Shown one piece after another: positions 9,701 to 16,117 of a stretch of DNA of 63,685 nucleotides. The DNA is from Lachnospiraceae bacterium. Its GTDB lineage: Bacteria > Bacillota > Clostridia > Lachnospirales > Lachnospiraceae. Below the pieces are notes generated by a model. It was not told the DNA's origin. It saw only the letters and a program-made list of their open reading frames with translations, and made no database searches. The position numbers and the translations under genes are program-made. Position 1 is the first letter of the stretch; each line of letters starts with the position of its first letter. The stretch is from assembly GCA_021201665.1 (NCBI GenBank), contig JAJQEO010000081.1, forward strand, positions 16,330 through 80,014, in the 5' to 3' direction.

Positions 9701-9976
9701 CACTTCGACCAGCCGGTACAGAACCGTACGGCCTACGGAAGAGCGGTTATACGCACGTTCCAGCATCTCCTTGCTCCGGTCAAGTCTGCCCGCCGCCTCG
9801 TAGATCTCGCTGATCAGACACAACGTCCGCACATTCCGAACCTTGCGCCAGTCAATCGTATCCGCCAGCTTCGCCGCCTCTTCATAATCCCCCTGGTCTA
9901 CAAGCTTATCGATCTCTTCCAGCTTGAGGTTGTATTCATACTTATCCACCTTGTCCAACTTTGTCACCTCGTTCAT
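6737..9976 (-). CDS. TPR domain - low-complexity linker - AAA+ ATPase
   Basis: A 1079-residue protein in three parts. Residues 1-210 form helical TPR-like repeats (DYEEAAKLADTI, AAGRLDRSKEMLERAY, ALGQYDEALEYYSEY). Residues about 215-850 are Ala/Glu/Gln/Pro-rich and repetitive, including tandem 14-residue units (AARQEAALTAEEAP). Residues about 850-1079 are a AAA+ ATPase: GLFKGFTEIDGLEDQI, Walker A GAHGSGKTT (about 879-887) and Walker B ILIVEE (about 931-936). TPR proteins bind partners and AAA+ modules remodel them, so a scaffolded remodelling role is plausible, but I do not recognise a characterised homologue. There is no signal peptide or membrane segment. The ATG at 9976 is used, with no strong ribosome site; TTG 9979 is the alternative. 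Confidence 0.8.
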   Translation of the reverse strand: MNEVTKLDKVDKYEYNLKLEEIDKLVDQGDYEEAAKLADTIDWRKVRNVRTLCLISEIYEAAGRLDRSKEMLERAYNRSSVGRTVLYRLVEVTTALGQYDEALEYYSEYVQAAPHDNNRYVLKYMIYKGRGSAPQDLIPILEEYLRQEYTERWAYELATVYQQAGQIQKCLATCDDLVLWFHSGKYVKKALELKKRYAVLTPKQQQIYEVCLQEEAQSDYFDDSDEETTLAQPSGEADDEVIAENIIAQTEKEIAGEISARKAEKEKNEQPAEAAAGRSGAAGTATGRAGSTGTAVPGGFSSGTAPDRDAQRSGHAASAVAPVPDIEDESLYEPDIPDSTDDEELQVELARSVRRVISGVARKPEMDEDDVPAAVEEHLRPVQEASRRKEPEPTAGRLSIDDILLSMGEKGRQAAAAARAQREEEAQAAAAGEAETQPIGGGETRPAEDTVIQPMEAATSEARLAEAESAVTQPTSPAVTEVQPTDSVVSRATAPVTAEARPSETAASQPTQPATKVRSAKDAASQPTSPAVIETQLPDCAVYQPTASAAEETPVAGDPAPRQPVKASTARTIAAAAAEELTEGQREALQYSSNPEKLMRNRGALPAYAQDQALGATRRIVNPKEDLLEAARQEMMASRTIRIPAEEISRAYAHGGILPGSEDGTDTVRQEAVPAVEEAPAARQEAALTAEEAPAARQEAALTAEEAPAARQEAALTAEEASAARQEAALAAEETPAAQSRLTASKDPAYGQKIAASAGRSAQWPVSDAAVQARGTASDEASLKGTAGPAGSSGAFPEGTAGTEGTSGELSERVDSDGPEEEYEEYYDDPLTLEPHLRGLFKGFTEIDGLEDQIANAILQALAKGTDRTSRTGNLLIFGAHGSGKTTLAVAIARAIAQEKGQKSAKMAKIYAADLNRRDIAATIAKIAGGILIVEEAGDLNDNTVEQMTTAMEFRTDGLIVILEDEQRYVHDLLMEHPRFTMKFTAQIYLPVYTADELKMFAGCHAKELDYAISEDGYEAIAQKIAAAASAETPMSIIDIVELVDKAIRHSNKFMRKMTMGKKRYNENDYVVLFAKDFK
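7762..7971 (-). repeat. 42-bp tandem repeats inside the TPR/AAA+ gene
   Basis: Five units with a period of 42 bp begin near 7762, 7804, 7846, 7888 and 7930; the middle three are almost identical. Each encodes fourteen residues ending AARQEAALTAEE. The in-frame period allows linker length to vary without breaking the ATPase. Confidence 0.85.
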
Positions 9977-10157
9977 CAAGTCTTTTGTTTAGTGTACCAT
10001 ACCTGTTTTTTATTGTCAAAAACAAGATGGATAATTTCGAATATTTGTCACCTTTTCTCTGTTTTTATCCAGATTTTTCCTCCGATGTCGAATCCTGCCG
10101 CAAGCCATGTGCAGGAATATCCAGAAATCTACAGAAATCCGGATCCGGCTTTAAGGG

Positions 10158-10190
10158 AAAAAAATCGGAGGATTTTTCATCCTCCGATTT
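10158..10190 (-). terminator. rho-independent terminator
   Basis: A perfect 12-bp stem, AAATCGGAGGAT (10162-10173) with ATCCTCCGATTT (10179-10190), a 5-nt loop and a T-run on the minus strand. It lies 12 bp past the stop of the frame at 10202 and implies that a minus-strand transcript ends here. Confidence 0.8.
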
Positions 10191-10201
10191 AATATTTAAA
10201 C

Positions 10202-10414
10202 TTACATGAGTTTCCATTTGCTATATGGTATGATTTCCTGGAGAACTCTTCTTCCTGTATTATTTATAAAATCGATTTCCCGTTTCTTTACACGGTTCTT
10301 CTTTTTTATAAACCATGCGGCTGTTTTCTCTTTTGCGGATTCGTCTTTTGTTTTGCCGTTCTCATTTTTCGCATTTTTGCGTTTTGCATTCTTTACGGCC
10401 TGCGTTCTTCGCAT
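10202..10414 (-). CDS. possible small basic protein, unrecognised
   Basis: A 70-codon frame starting at ATG 10414 and ending 12 bp before a strong terminator. It is very rich in Lys, Arg and Asn (for example KNAKRKNAKNENGKTKDE) and ends IIPYSKWKLM. The upstream region has only weak AGAGAAG as a ribosome site. The composition could simply reflect purine-rich noncoding sequence. The position next to the terminator is the only real support, so this may be the tail of a decayed gene. Confidence 0.25.
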   Translation of the reverse strand: MRRTQAVKNAKRKNAKNENGKTKDESAKEKTAAWFIKKKNRVKKREIDFINNTGRRVLQEIIPYSKWKLM

Positions 10415-11044
10415 CGTTCTTCTCTGAAACCTCTCCGTGGTGTTTCATTCTTTTTTCTCTGAATCACTCCGGCCTCATGGTTCCTTTCTCGCGAATCCGT
10501 CTGAATGTGATATCTTTGCGCTCCGGCTTGTTCTGATTTTCTTTTAGATCGTGAAAGTCAACCGTTTTTTAACGTTTTTTCCTTTCGAAATATGTGTAGA
10601 TCCATTCCTTGAATCCTTTTTCAGTAAATCTGAATTCGTCTTATCCGAATCCTCATACGAATGACATATACCACATATCTGTAATACATACCACTGTTTT
10701 CACTGTTTCCTCGCATATCTGAACTTTCACGTATCATTTCAGAAGCTATTGTTTCTCGCTTTTCTGATTCTTCTTCGTAATCTCGGATCTCGGGGAAATC
10801 TTTGATTTTCTCTTAATCTTTGATTATTACTTTGAATCCCGATCTATGCCGCGCATTCTTTATTGGCCTTCCAGCTTTTTGCTTTTCACATTCTTTTTAT
10901 TTCTGCTCGTGCAGTTATATCTGCATCAGCTCTGATTGTTATCTTACGAACCTGCGTGTCCGTTTCTTCTACCGTGGGATACATGTACTCGGCCAGCCGA
11001 TTCTTATTTTCTCCAGGGATCGTTCTTTTACGATATCTCTTGAA

Positions 11045-11128
11045 TCAACTCTGGCTAAGGTCTTTTTCACAGGAAACATCTATCCCGCCGCATGTGCTTT
11101 TGAATAAGTAGTGTGAGACTGTGTCCAT
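11045..11128 (-). CDS. 27-residue peptide with strong promoter and ribosome site
   Basis: ATG at 11128 is preceded by GAGAGGAGGTCG at ideal spacing and by a near-consensus promoter 80 bp upstream, so translation is likely. The peptide begins MDTVSHYLFKSTCGG and ends CEKDLSQS, with two cysteines and no membrane segment. The same frame continues after the TGA for a further 57 codons (past KRTIPGENKNRLAEYMYP), which suggests either a leader peptide or a gene broken by a nonsense change. I do not recognise it. About 850 bp of sequence without a clear gene follow before the terminator at 10158. Confidence 0.45.
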   Translation of the reverse strand: MDTVSHYLFKSTCGGIDVSCEKDLSQS

Positions 11129-11207
11129 TGGAATCGACCTCCTCTCTTTCCTGTCATTGTCTATAGGGTTTTGATCTATAGGAACAACAATGTTTGTTGA
11201 TGGTTGT

Positions 11208-11236
11208 ACTATACCACAGGTTTTTTGATTTGTCAA
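11208..11236 (-). promoter_or_regulatory. near-consensus sigma-A promoter
   Basis: Minus strand TTGACA (11236-11231), a 17-bp spacer and TATAGT (11213-11208). The transcript would start near 11200. Its leader contains two CTATAG blocks able to pair (11158-11181 region), then the AGGAGG site of the 27-codon ORF. Confidence 0.85.
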
Positions 11237-11360
11237 CACTATTTTTAAAAATTTATTTAATTTATTTTATTCGAACTGCTTTCTTTTTTGTTTTTGTTCT
11301 AATTTCATATATTTTACAAATATTTCAGACAATTCAGTCATCTTTACGTGGTACCCCAGT

Positions 11361-11456
11361 TTATGCCTTCTGTGGCATCTTAGCCTTGATTCTGTATACC
11401 TCTTTGACTGAAATCCCCAGGCATTCCGCAATGTGCCAAATTGTCAGAAAAAGCAA
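11361..11456 (-). pseudogene. helix-turn-helix-like fragment
   Basis: A 31-codon frame overlapping the murA terminator reads IWHIAECLGISVKEVYRIKA, which has the spacing of a DNA-binding helix-turn-helix (A..LG.S...V.RI). There is no ribosome site and it stops after MPQKA. It looks like a fragment of a small excisionase- or regulator-like gene rather than a working one; chance is not excluded. Confidence 0.25.
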
Positions 11457-11480
11457 ACAGGGGGAAACTATCCCCCTGTT
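11446..11480 (-). terminator. terminator downstream of murA
   Basis: Minus strand AACAGGGGGA (11480-11471) pairs with TCCCCCTGTT (11465-11456) around a 5-nt loop, followed by TGCTTTTTCT. It is the first terminator after the murA stop at 11613. Confidence 0.85.
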
Positions 11481-11612
11481 CGATCATTAAGGCTATATAC
11501 TTTCATACATACCTCGCGGCAAGTACGAGGTACTGTCCTGAATAGTTACGCTAAGGCTTTTTTCTGTCGACATTTCTAACCTTGCTGCGGTGCCTGCCCC
11601 TGATAGTTGTCC

Positions 11613-12905
11613 TCAGCCTGTCCGCAGGCGGAATTTTCTCGCTTCCTTCTCGCTGTTGATCTTTTCGATCTCGGCGCCCAGGCTCCGCAGCTTCTCCTCG
11701 AAGCACTCGTAACCGCGCTGGATGTAGATGATGTCATCTATGATGGTGACGCCTTCGGCGGCCAGTCCGGCGATGACAAGGGCCGCGCCTGCACGCAGGT
11801 CCAGTGCGCTGACGCGCGCTCCGGAGAGCCTCTCTACTCCGGTGATGATCGCGGTGTTGCCTTCCACGCGGACGCAGGCGCCCATGCGGGCCAGCTCGTC
11901 CATATAGCGAAAGCGGTTGTCAAAAATACTCTCTGTCACGATACTGGTGCCGCGTGCCAGAGCAAGGGTCACGCCGATCTGCGGCTGCATGTCAGTCGGA
12001 TAGCCCGGGTAGGGAAGGGTTTTCACGTTCGTGCTGTTCAGGCGTTTGGACGCCACGACGCGGACGGCGTTGTCGAATTCCTCTACCTCGCAGTTGATCT
12101 CCAGAAGCTTGGCCGTAGTCGCCTCCAGGTGCTTGGGGATGACATTTTTTACCATCACGTCGCCTCGGGTAGCAGCTGCCGCGAACATAAAGGTCCCCGC
12201 CTCGATCTGATCTGGAATGATGGAATATTCGGTCCTGTGGAGCTTCGCCACTCCGCGGATACGGATCACGTCGGTCCCCGCGCCCTTGATGTTGGCTCCC
12301 ATGCTGTTCAGGAAATTGGCTACGTCCACTACGTGTGGCTCGCGGGCACAGTTTTCAATGATGGTGTATCCCTCGGCCATCGAAGCCGCCATCATGATGT
12401 TAATCGTCGCTCCGACGGACACCGTGTCCAGGTAAATATGGCTGCCGTGCAGATGATCCGCAGTCGCTACGATGTAGCCGTTGCGGATAGCCACCTTTGC
12501 GCCAAGAGCCTTGAAGCCTTTGATATGAAGGTCGATGGGCCTGCTCCCGATGTTGCACCCGCCGGGAAGCGGTACCTCGGCCCTTTTATATTTGCCAAGA
12601 AGAGCGCCGATCAGGTAATAGGACGCCCGGATTTTCTTGATATATTCGTAGTCAACGCTGACTTCGCCGATATTGCTGCTGTTGATCATGACCGCGTGCC
12701 GTGTGATGCGGTCGATGCGGGCGCCGATGCTTTCCATTGCTTCCAGAAGGACGTTGATGTCTCTCACATCAGGCAGGTTGTCAATCAGCACAGTATCGTC
12801 CGTCATGATAGAGGCAGCCAGAATGCCGAGCGCCGCGTTTTTTGCGCCGGAGATCTCCACTTCTCCCACAAGCGGATTCCCCCCTCTGATAATATACTGT
12901 TCCAT
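11613..12905 (-). CDS. murA: UDP-N-acetylglucosamine 1-carboxyvinyltransferase
   Basis: MurA catalyses the first committed step of peptidoglycan synthesis, transferring enolpyruvate from phosphoenolpyruvate to UDP-GlcNAc in the cytoplasm. The 430-residue length is right. The N-terminal ISGAKNAAL motif and the catalytic loop PGGCNIGSRPID are present, with the fosfomycin-sensitive cysteine at about residue 117 retained. The C-terminal SALDLRAGAALVIAGL block completes the inside-out barrel. ATG 12905 follows AGAGGTG. Clostridia often have two MurA paralogues (MurA1, MurA2/MurZ), and this sequence alone does not say which one this is. Its own promoter lies at 13128-13155 and its terminator at 11446-11480, so it appears monocistronic. 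Confidence 0.96.
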   Translation of the reverse strand: MEQYIIRGGNPLVGEVEISGAKNAALGILAASIMTDDTVLIDNLPDVRDINVLLEAMESIGARIDRITRHAVMINSSNIGEVSVDYEYIKKIRASYYLIGALLGKYKRAEVPLPGGCNIGSRPIDLHIKGFKALGAKVAIRNGYIVATADHLHGSHIYLDTVSVGATINIMMAASMAEGYTIIENCAREPHVVDVANFLNSMGANIKGAGTDVIRIRGVAKLHRTEYSIIPDQIEAGTFMFAAAATRGDVMVKNVIPKHLEATTAKLLEINCEVEEFDNAVRVVASKRLNSTNVKTLPYPGYPTDMQPQIGVTLALARGTSIVTESIFDNRFRYMDELARMGACVRVEGNTAIITGVERLSGARVSALDLRAGAALVIAGLAAEGVTIIDDIIYIQRGYECFEEKLRSLGAEIEKINSEKEARKFRLRTG

Positions 12906-13127
12906 AGAACACCTCTGCTATCGTTTATCCATACTCCCTGTCATGAAACATGGCAGACTATGCCGCAAGAAGCTCTGCCCGGCTCTGTGCGTCATTCCGT
13001 TACGACGGAATCCTGCCGCGTGCGAGCTTTCAACGGCCTTCGACGCTGCGTTCATTTTCGTCTGCCAAAAGGTAAAATTTAGAATTTCCCGGTTCTCCCC
13101 TCCCGGGAAATAAGCGAAATTAGTGTC

Positions 13128-13155
13128 AGTATACCACATTTTTATCAATTGTAAA
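13128..13155 (-). promoter_or_regulatory. murA promoter with structured ~220-nt leader
   Basis: Minus strand TTTACA (13155-13150), 16-bp spacer, TATACT (13133-13128). The leader down to the murA start contains a TTCCCGG/CCGGGAA hairpin (about 13085-13110) and an ATTCCG/CGGAAT hairpin (about 12992-13010). No riboswitch class is recognised. The rest of 12906-13283 shows no gene. Confidence 0.65.
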
Positions 13156-13283
13156 CAAAAATTCACAATTTAGCAATTTTTCGTCATAATGAACCAAACG
13201 TATATTCGTCTCTCTGAATAGATTGTGTTGTTTGCAGACAGATAAATGCCCCGGGCAGGCAGATGTTTTTTTCCTGTATGGAA

Positions 13284-14039
13284 TTATTTCCGCCGTTCGC
13301 GCACGTCCTTTTTTTGTGCATATCGTTTCTGCGTATCTTGTTCCCGCACACCCCTTTTTAGTGCATATCGTTTCTGCATATCTTGTTCCGACACATCTCT
13401 TTTCTGCGCGTTCTTTTTTTGCGCGTCTCTTTTCTGTACGCCCCTTTCCTGCGTGTCTCTTCTCTGTATATCTCTTTTCCGCACGCTGAAGCCGAAGCTT
13501 CCGATATTCTCGCCGAGGGAATAGTAGGAGCCATGCGAGTAAACACAGAGATCTGCATCATTCAGGCGCAGACGTCCTTTGTCGTCCAGGTAGCGGCTGT
13601 CGACGTCAACGCCGAGGACCTCGGAGAGAAACATATGATGGGAGCCGAGCTCAATCACGTCCCGGACGCGGCACTCGATGTTGACAGGGCTCTCTTCGAT
13701 CAACGGGGCTGCCACGTGGGCTGCGGGCGCGGCGGTCAGGCGGGTTTCCTGAAATTTGTCAACGTCGCGTCCGGAGCGGACTCCGCAGTAATCGGCCGCG
13801 CGAGCGAGCTTTCCCGTCGTCAGGTTGACGACAAACTCCCCCGTCTCGCGGATGATCGCGTAGGAATAGCGCTCCGGCTTTATGGAAATGGAAATCATCG
13901 CCGGGCTGCTGCAGATGGTGCCTGCCCAGGCAACGGTGATGATATTGGGACGCCCGCCAGGGCGGACGCAGCTGACCATCACGGCCGGCAGGGGGTAGAG
14001 CATGTTGCCGGGCTTCCATACTTCTTTTGACATGATCAT
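13284..14039 (-). CDS. flavin reductase-like FMN-binding protein with repetitive tail
   Basis: Residues 1-188 match the flavin-reductase/flavoredoxin fold, which binds FMN and passes electrons from a reduced carrier. Examples are YPLPAVMVSCVRPGGRPN, ITVAWAGTICSSPAMISISI and ETGEFVVNL, ending SFGFSVRK. Family members normally stop about there. Residues about 189-251 are a highly charged tail of KRD/QKR/EQD units (QKRDAQKKNAQKRDV) built from 15-bp tandem repeats and unlikely to fold. The start codon overlaps the upstream pyrophosphatase stop as ATGA (14039), implying translational coupling; ATG 14033 is the alternative. The physiological partner is unknown. The tail looks like repeat expansion that moved or consumed the original stop codon. 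Confidence 0.8.
   Translation of the reverse strand: MIMSKEVWKPGNMLYPLPAVMVSCVRPGGRPNIITVAWAGTICSSPAMISISIKPERYSYAIIRETGEFVVNLTTGKLARAADYCGVRSGRDVDKFQETRLTAAPAAHVAAPLIEESPVNIECRVRDVIELGSHHMFLSEVLGVDVDSRYLDDKGRLRLNDADLCVYSHGSYYSLGENIGSFGFSVRKRDIQRRDTQERGVQKRDAQKKNAQKRDVSEQDMQKRYALKRGVREQDTQKRYAQKKDVRERRK
13300..13490 (-). repeat. ~15-bp tandem repeats extending the flavin reductase
   Basis: Plus-strand units such as TGCGCGTCTCTTTTC and TGTATATCTCTTTTC recur with 15-bp spacing about a dozen times, with drift and some longer units. They encode alternating QKRD/EQD pentapeptides. The start coincides with the end of the conserved reductase domain. Confidence 0.75.
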
Positions 14040-15829
14040 ACCCCCGTGATCTGGCTGATGCCTGTCATCAGGGAAGGCACGAGCTGTTTTTTGCGTGAAA
14101 CCAGGCCTTTCATGCGCACACTGCCGTTCTCCAGATGCTCGTGGAGCGACGCTTCAATGATATCCTCAGCGTCTTTTCCGTAGCAGAGCAGATCTGTCGT
14201 TTCTTCTATAATATCGGTGAGCATGAAGCAAACCATGTCCAGCTCTTTGCTCGCGATCATATGCTGCAGGAAAGAAATGATGCGCTCCTTGATGCCCTGC
14301 AGCTCCTCCTCGTTCATGGATGTGATCTGCCCGACGCCGACATTCATGTCCCCGAACTCAAATTTTTTGAAATCCTGATAGCAAATCTCTTCCGGAGTTT
14401 TCGTAGCGAGGTCGCTGCCGGCGGCGAACATCTTCCGGGCGAATTCCTCGCACTGGATGCCGGCGATGGCGGAAAGCGCCCGCGCCGCGTCGACGTCCAT
14501 CGGCGTGCAGGTCGGCGAGCGGAAAATCAGCGTGTCGGAAATGATCGCGCTGCACATCAGCCCCGCGATGTCCGGCGGAATCTCGATACAGTTTTCGCGG
14601 AACATGGAATAAATAATCGTGCTGGTGCAGCCGACCGGCTGATTGCGGAAATAGACCGGATTGATCGTCTCGAGCGACCCGAGTCTGTGGTGGTCGATAA
14701 TCTCCATGATTTCCGCGTCCAATACATTGTCTACCGCCTGGGAAACCTCGTTGTGGTCGACGAGGATCAGGCCACGTTTGCGCACGCCCAGCAGGTTCCG
14801 CCGAGATATCATGCCCACATAATTGCCGCCGCGGTCCAGGATCGGGAAGTCGCGGTAGCGCTTTTTGGACATAATGTCGCGGATGGATTCGGTGTAATCG
14901 TTCAGGTTGAAGGTCAGCAGCTTTTCTTCCTTCTGCATGAAAAACTCGACCGGCATGCTCTGGTTAATCAGGCGGGCCACCGCGTAGGTGTCCAGCGGCG
15001 TCACGATGACCGTGCAGCCATGCTCCTCGGCCAGCCTCTGGATCGTACGGGAGACGGGCGCGCCCAGGCAGACAATAATGCAGCCCGCCTGCATCTCGAT
15101 CGCGCAGAGCTGCCCCTCGTAGCGGTTACCCAGAATGACCATGTCATGCTCTTTGATATAGTTTTCCATCACATCCGGGTTTGCCGCGGCAATCACGACC
15201 TGTCCTTTGTCAAAATATCCGTCGGGGTCTCCGACAATCATCTCCGCCTCGAGCGTCTCCAGAATGTTGCGGTACGGCGTGCGGGCCGTAGAGACGATCG
15301 TGCTCTCATTCTCATCCATGTAGGACTTCGCGATGTCGTTGATGGTAATCAGCCCCTTGAGCTTGTTTTTCGCATTGGTAATCGGGAGGGTGAAAATGTT
15401 CTGCTCCTGCATCAGCGTCCATGCCCGTTTCAGGGAAATGTTGCTGCGCACACCCTCCACCTTGCGGATTTCCATATCCTTGACGCGCGTGCCGATGTTT
15501 TCCAGCAGAAGCGGCGTCTTTGCCTTGAAATATTCCAGCACAAACTGGGTCTCCGCGCTGACCAGGCCGGCGCGGGCGGCCACGTAATTGTACGGCTCTC
15601 CAAGCTGATTTCCGAGCTGATTTTTCAGATACGCATACGCGATCGCGGAGCAGATGGAGTCCGTGTCCGGGTTCTTATGACCCACGACGCAGACTGTGCG
15701 CTTGCGCTGCTTAGAGTTCCCCAGGACTGCCTGGTCTTTATTCTGCCCGGCGGCCTGATCCTTGTTCGGGTCGGCGGCAGGATCATTTTTTATATCCGCT
15801 TCGTCAGCTACTTTTTTTATGTCTGTCAT
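14036..15829 (-). CDS. ppaC: manganese-dependent inorganic pyrophosphatase with CBS-DRTGG regulatory insert
   Basis: A 597-residue family II pyrophosphatase that hydrolyses pyrophosphate to phosphate. The N-terminal DHH domain shows GHKNPDTDS (H51, D55, D57), then VDHNE and the DHH signature IIDHHRLG (D379-H381). The DHHA2 domain follows to the C-terminus. Between the first metal motif and the DHH block sits an insert with a CBS motif (about 115-175), a DRTGG-like domain (about 190-300) and a second CBS (about 300-350). In characterised clostridial enzymes this module binds AMP/ADP (inhibitory) or diadenosine polyphosphates (activating). The ATG at 15829 follows GGGAGG at a somewhat long 12-nt spacing. 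It overlaps the small gene upstream by 26 bp and is coupled to the flavin reductase downstream. Confidence 0.95.
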   Translation of the reverse strand: MTDIKKVADEADIKNDPAADPNKDQAAGQNKDQAVLGNSKQRKRTVCVVGHKNPDTDSICSAIAYAYLKNQLGNQLGEPYNYVAARAGLVSAETQFVLEYFKAKTPLLLENIGTRVKDMEIRKVEGVRSNISLKRAWTLMQEQNIFTLPITNAKNKLKGLITINDIAKSYMDENESTIVSTARTPYRNILETLEAEMIVGDPDGYFDKGQVVIAAANPDVMENYIKEHDMVILGNRYEGQLCAIEMQAGCIIVCLGAPVSRTIQRLAEEHGCTVIVTPLDTYAVARLINQSMPVEFFMQKEEKLLTFNLNDYTESIRDIMSKKRYRDFPILDRGGNYVGMISRRNLLGVRKRGLILVDHNEVSQAVDNVLDAEIMEIIDHHRLGSLETINPVYFRNQPVGCTSTIIYSMFRENCIEIPPDIAGLMCSAIISDTLIFRSPTCTPMDVDAARALSAIAGIQCEEFARKMFAAGSDLATKTPEEICYQDFKKFEFGDMNVGVGQITSMNEEELQGIKERIISFLQHMIASKELDMVCFMLTDIIEETTDLLCYGKDAEDIIEASLHEHLENGSVRMKGLVSRKKQLVPSLMTGISQITGV

Positions 15830-16031
15830 TCTTTGCAACAACCTCCCTGACCGGTTCCAGAAATCTTTTTTTGTCAATATACAGGTTTTCCAATATCGGA
15901 TCAAGATCAATGTACTCTTCGATCAAATCTTCACTATGTTTATATTTTGCCAGAACCACGATATATCCATTATCCCATTCTTTGATTTCACTATAATATT
16001 CCAAAGGATAAGGAGATTTAAATCGGATTAT
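15804..16031 (-). CDS. small conserved-looking protein with AUA start codon
   Basis: The frame encodes 75 residues, IIRFKSPYPLEYYSEIKEWD through NGYIVVLAKY and EEYIDLDPILENLYID, and ends in the first codons of the pyrophosphatase gene (26-bp overlap). The protein-like composition and strong ribosome site TTAGGAGACAGG argue that it is real. The codon at proper spacing from that site is ATA (16031-16029), and there is no ATG, GTG or TTG until TTG at 16004, which would drop nine well-formed residues. Either AUA is used as a rare start or an ATG has mutated and expression is impaired. The family resembles small clostridial proteins of unknown function; none is named with confidence. A TTGACA box lies upstream. 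Confidence 0.6.
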   Translation of the reverse strand: MIRFKSPYPLEYYSEIKEWDNGYIVVLAKYKHSEDLIEEYIDLDPILENLYIDKKRFLEPVREVVAKNDRHKKSS

Positions 16032-16048
16032 CCTGTCTCCTAATTATA

Positions 16049-16077
16049 AATATCGTGTAAACATCATCATTTGTCAA
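16049..16077 (-). promoter_or_regulatory. possible promoter of the small gene and pyrophosphatase
   Basis: Minus strand TTGACA (16077-16072) with 17-bp spacing to GATATT (16054-16049). A TATAAT lies six bases further on but at the wrong distance. The -35 box is perfect and the -10 weak. Confidence 0.4.
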
Positions 16078-16117
16078 GATCGCAGATTCCATAAAGTCCC
16101 CCTAAAAATTCCTCTGC

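Larger units (their letters stand above)
9980..11612. other. 1.6-kb stretch without a recognisable gene
   Basis: No conserved protein could be read here on either strand. The minus strand is markedly purine-rich, as expected of a transcribed strand. It carries a near-consensus promoter (11208-11236), an excellent ribosome site with a 27-codon ORF (11045-11128) and a terminator at 10158-10190 just after a lysine-rich 70-codon frame. Plus-strand frames are the pyrimidine-rich shadow and read as Phe/Ser/Leu-rich nonsense. The stretch next to murA holds its terminator and a helix-turn-helix-like fragment. Confidence 0.6.

Noticed and set aside
11267..11341. 24-codon minus-strand ORF (MTELSEIFVKYMKLEQ...)
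   Set aside because: No ribosome site and it lies just upstream of a promoter rather than downstream of one.
10206..11490. Several plus-strand Phe/Ser-rich frames, apparently membrane proteins
   Set aside because: They mirror the purine-rich minus strand, overlap one another in different frames and lack ribosome sites.
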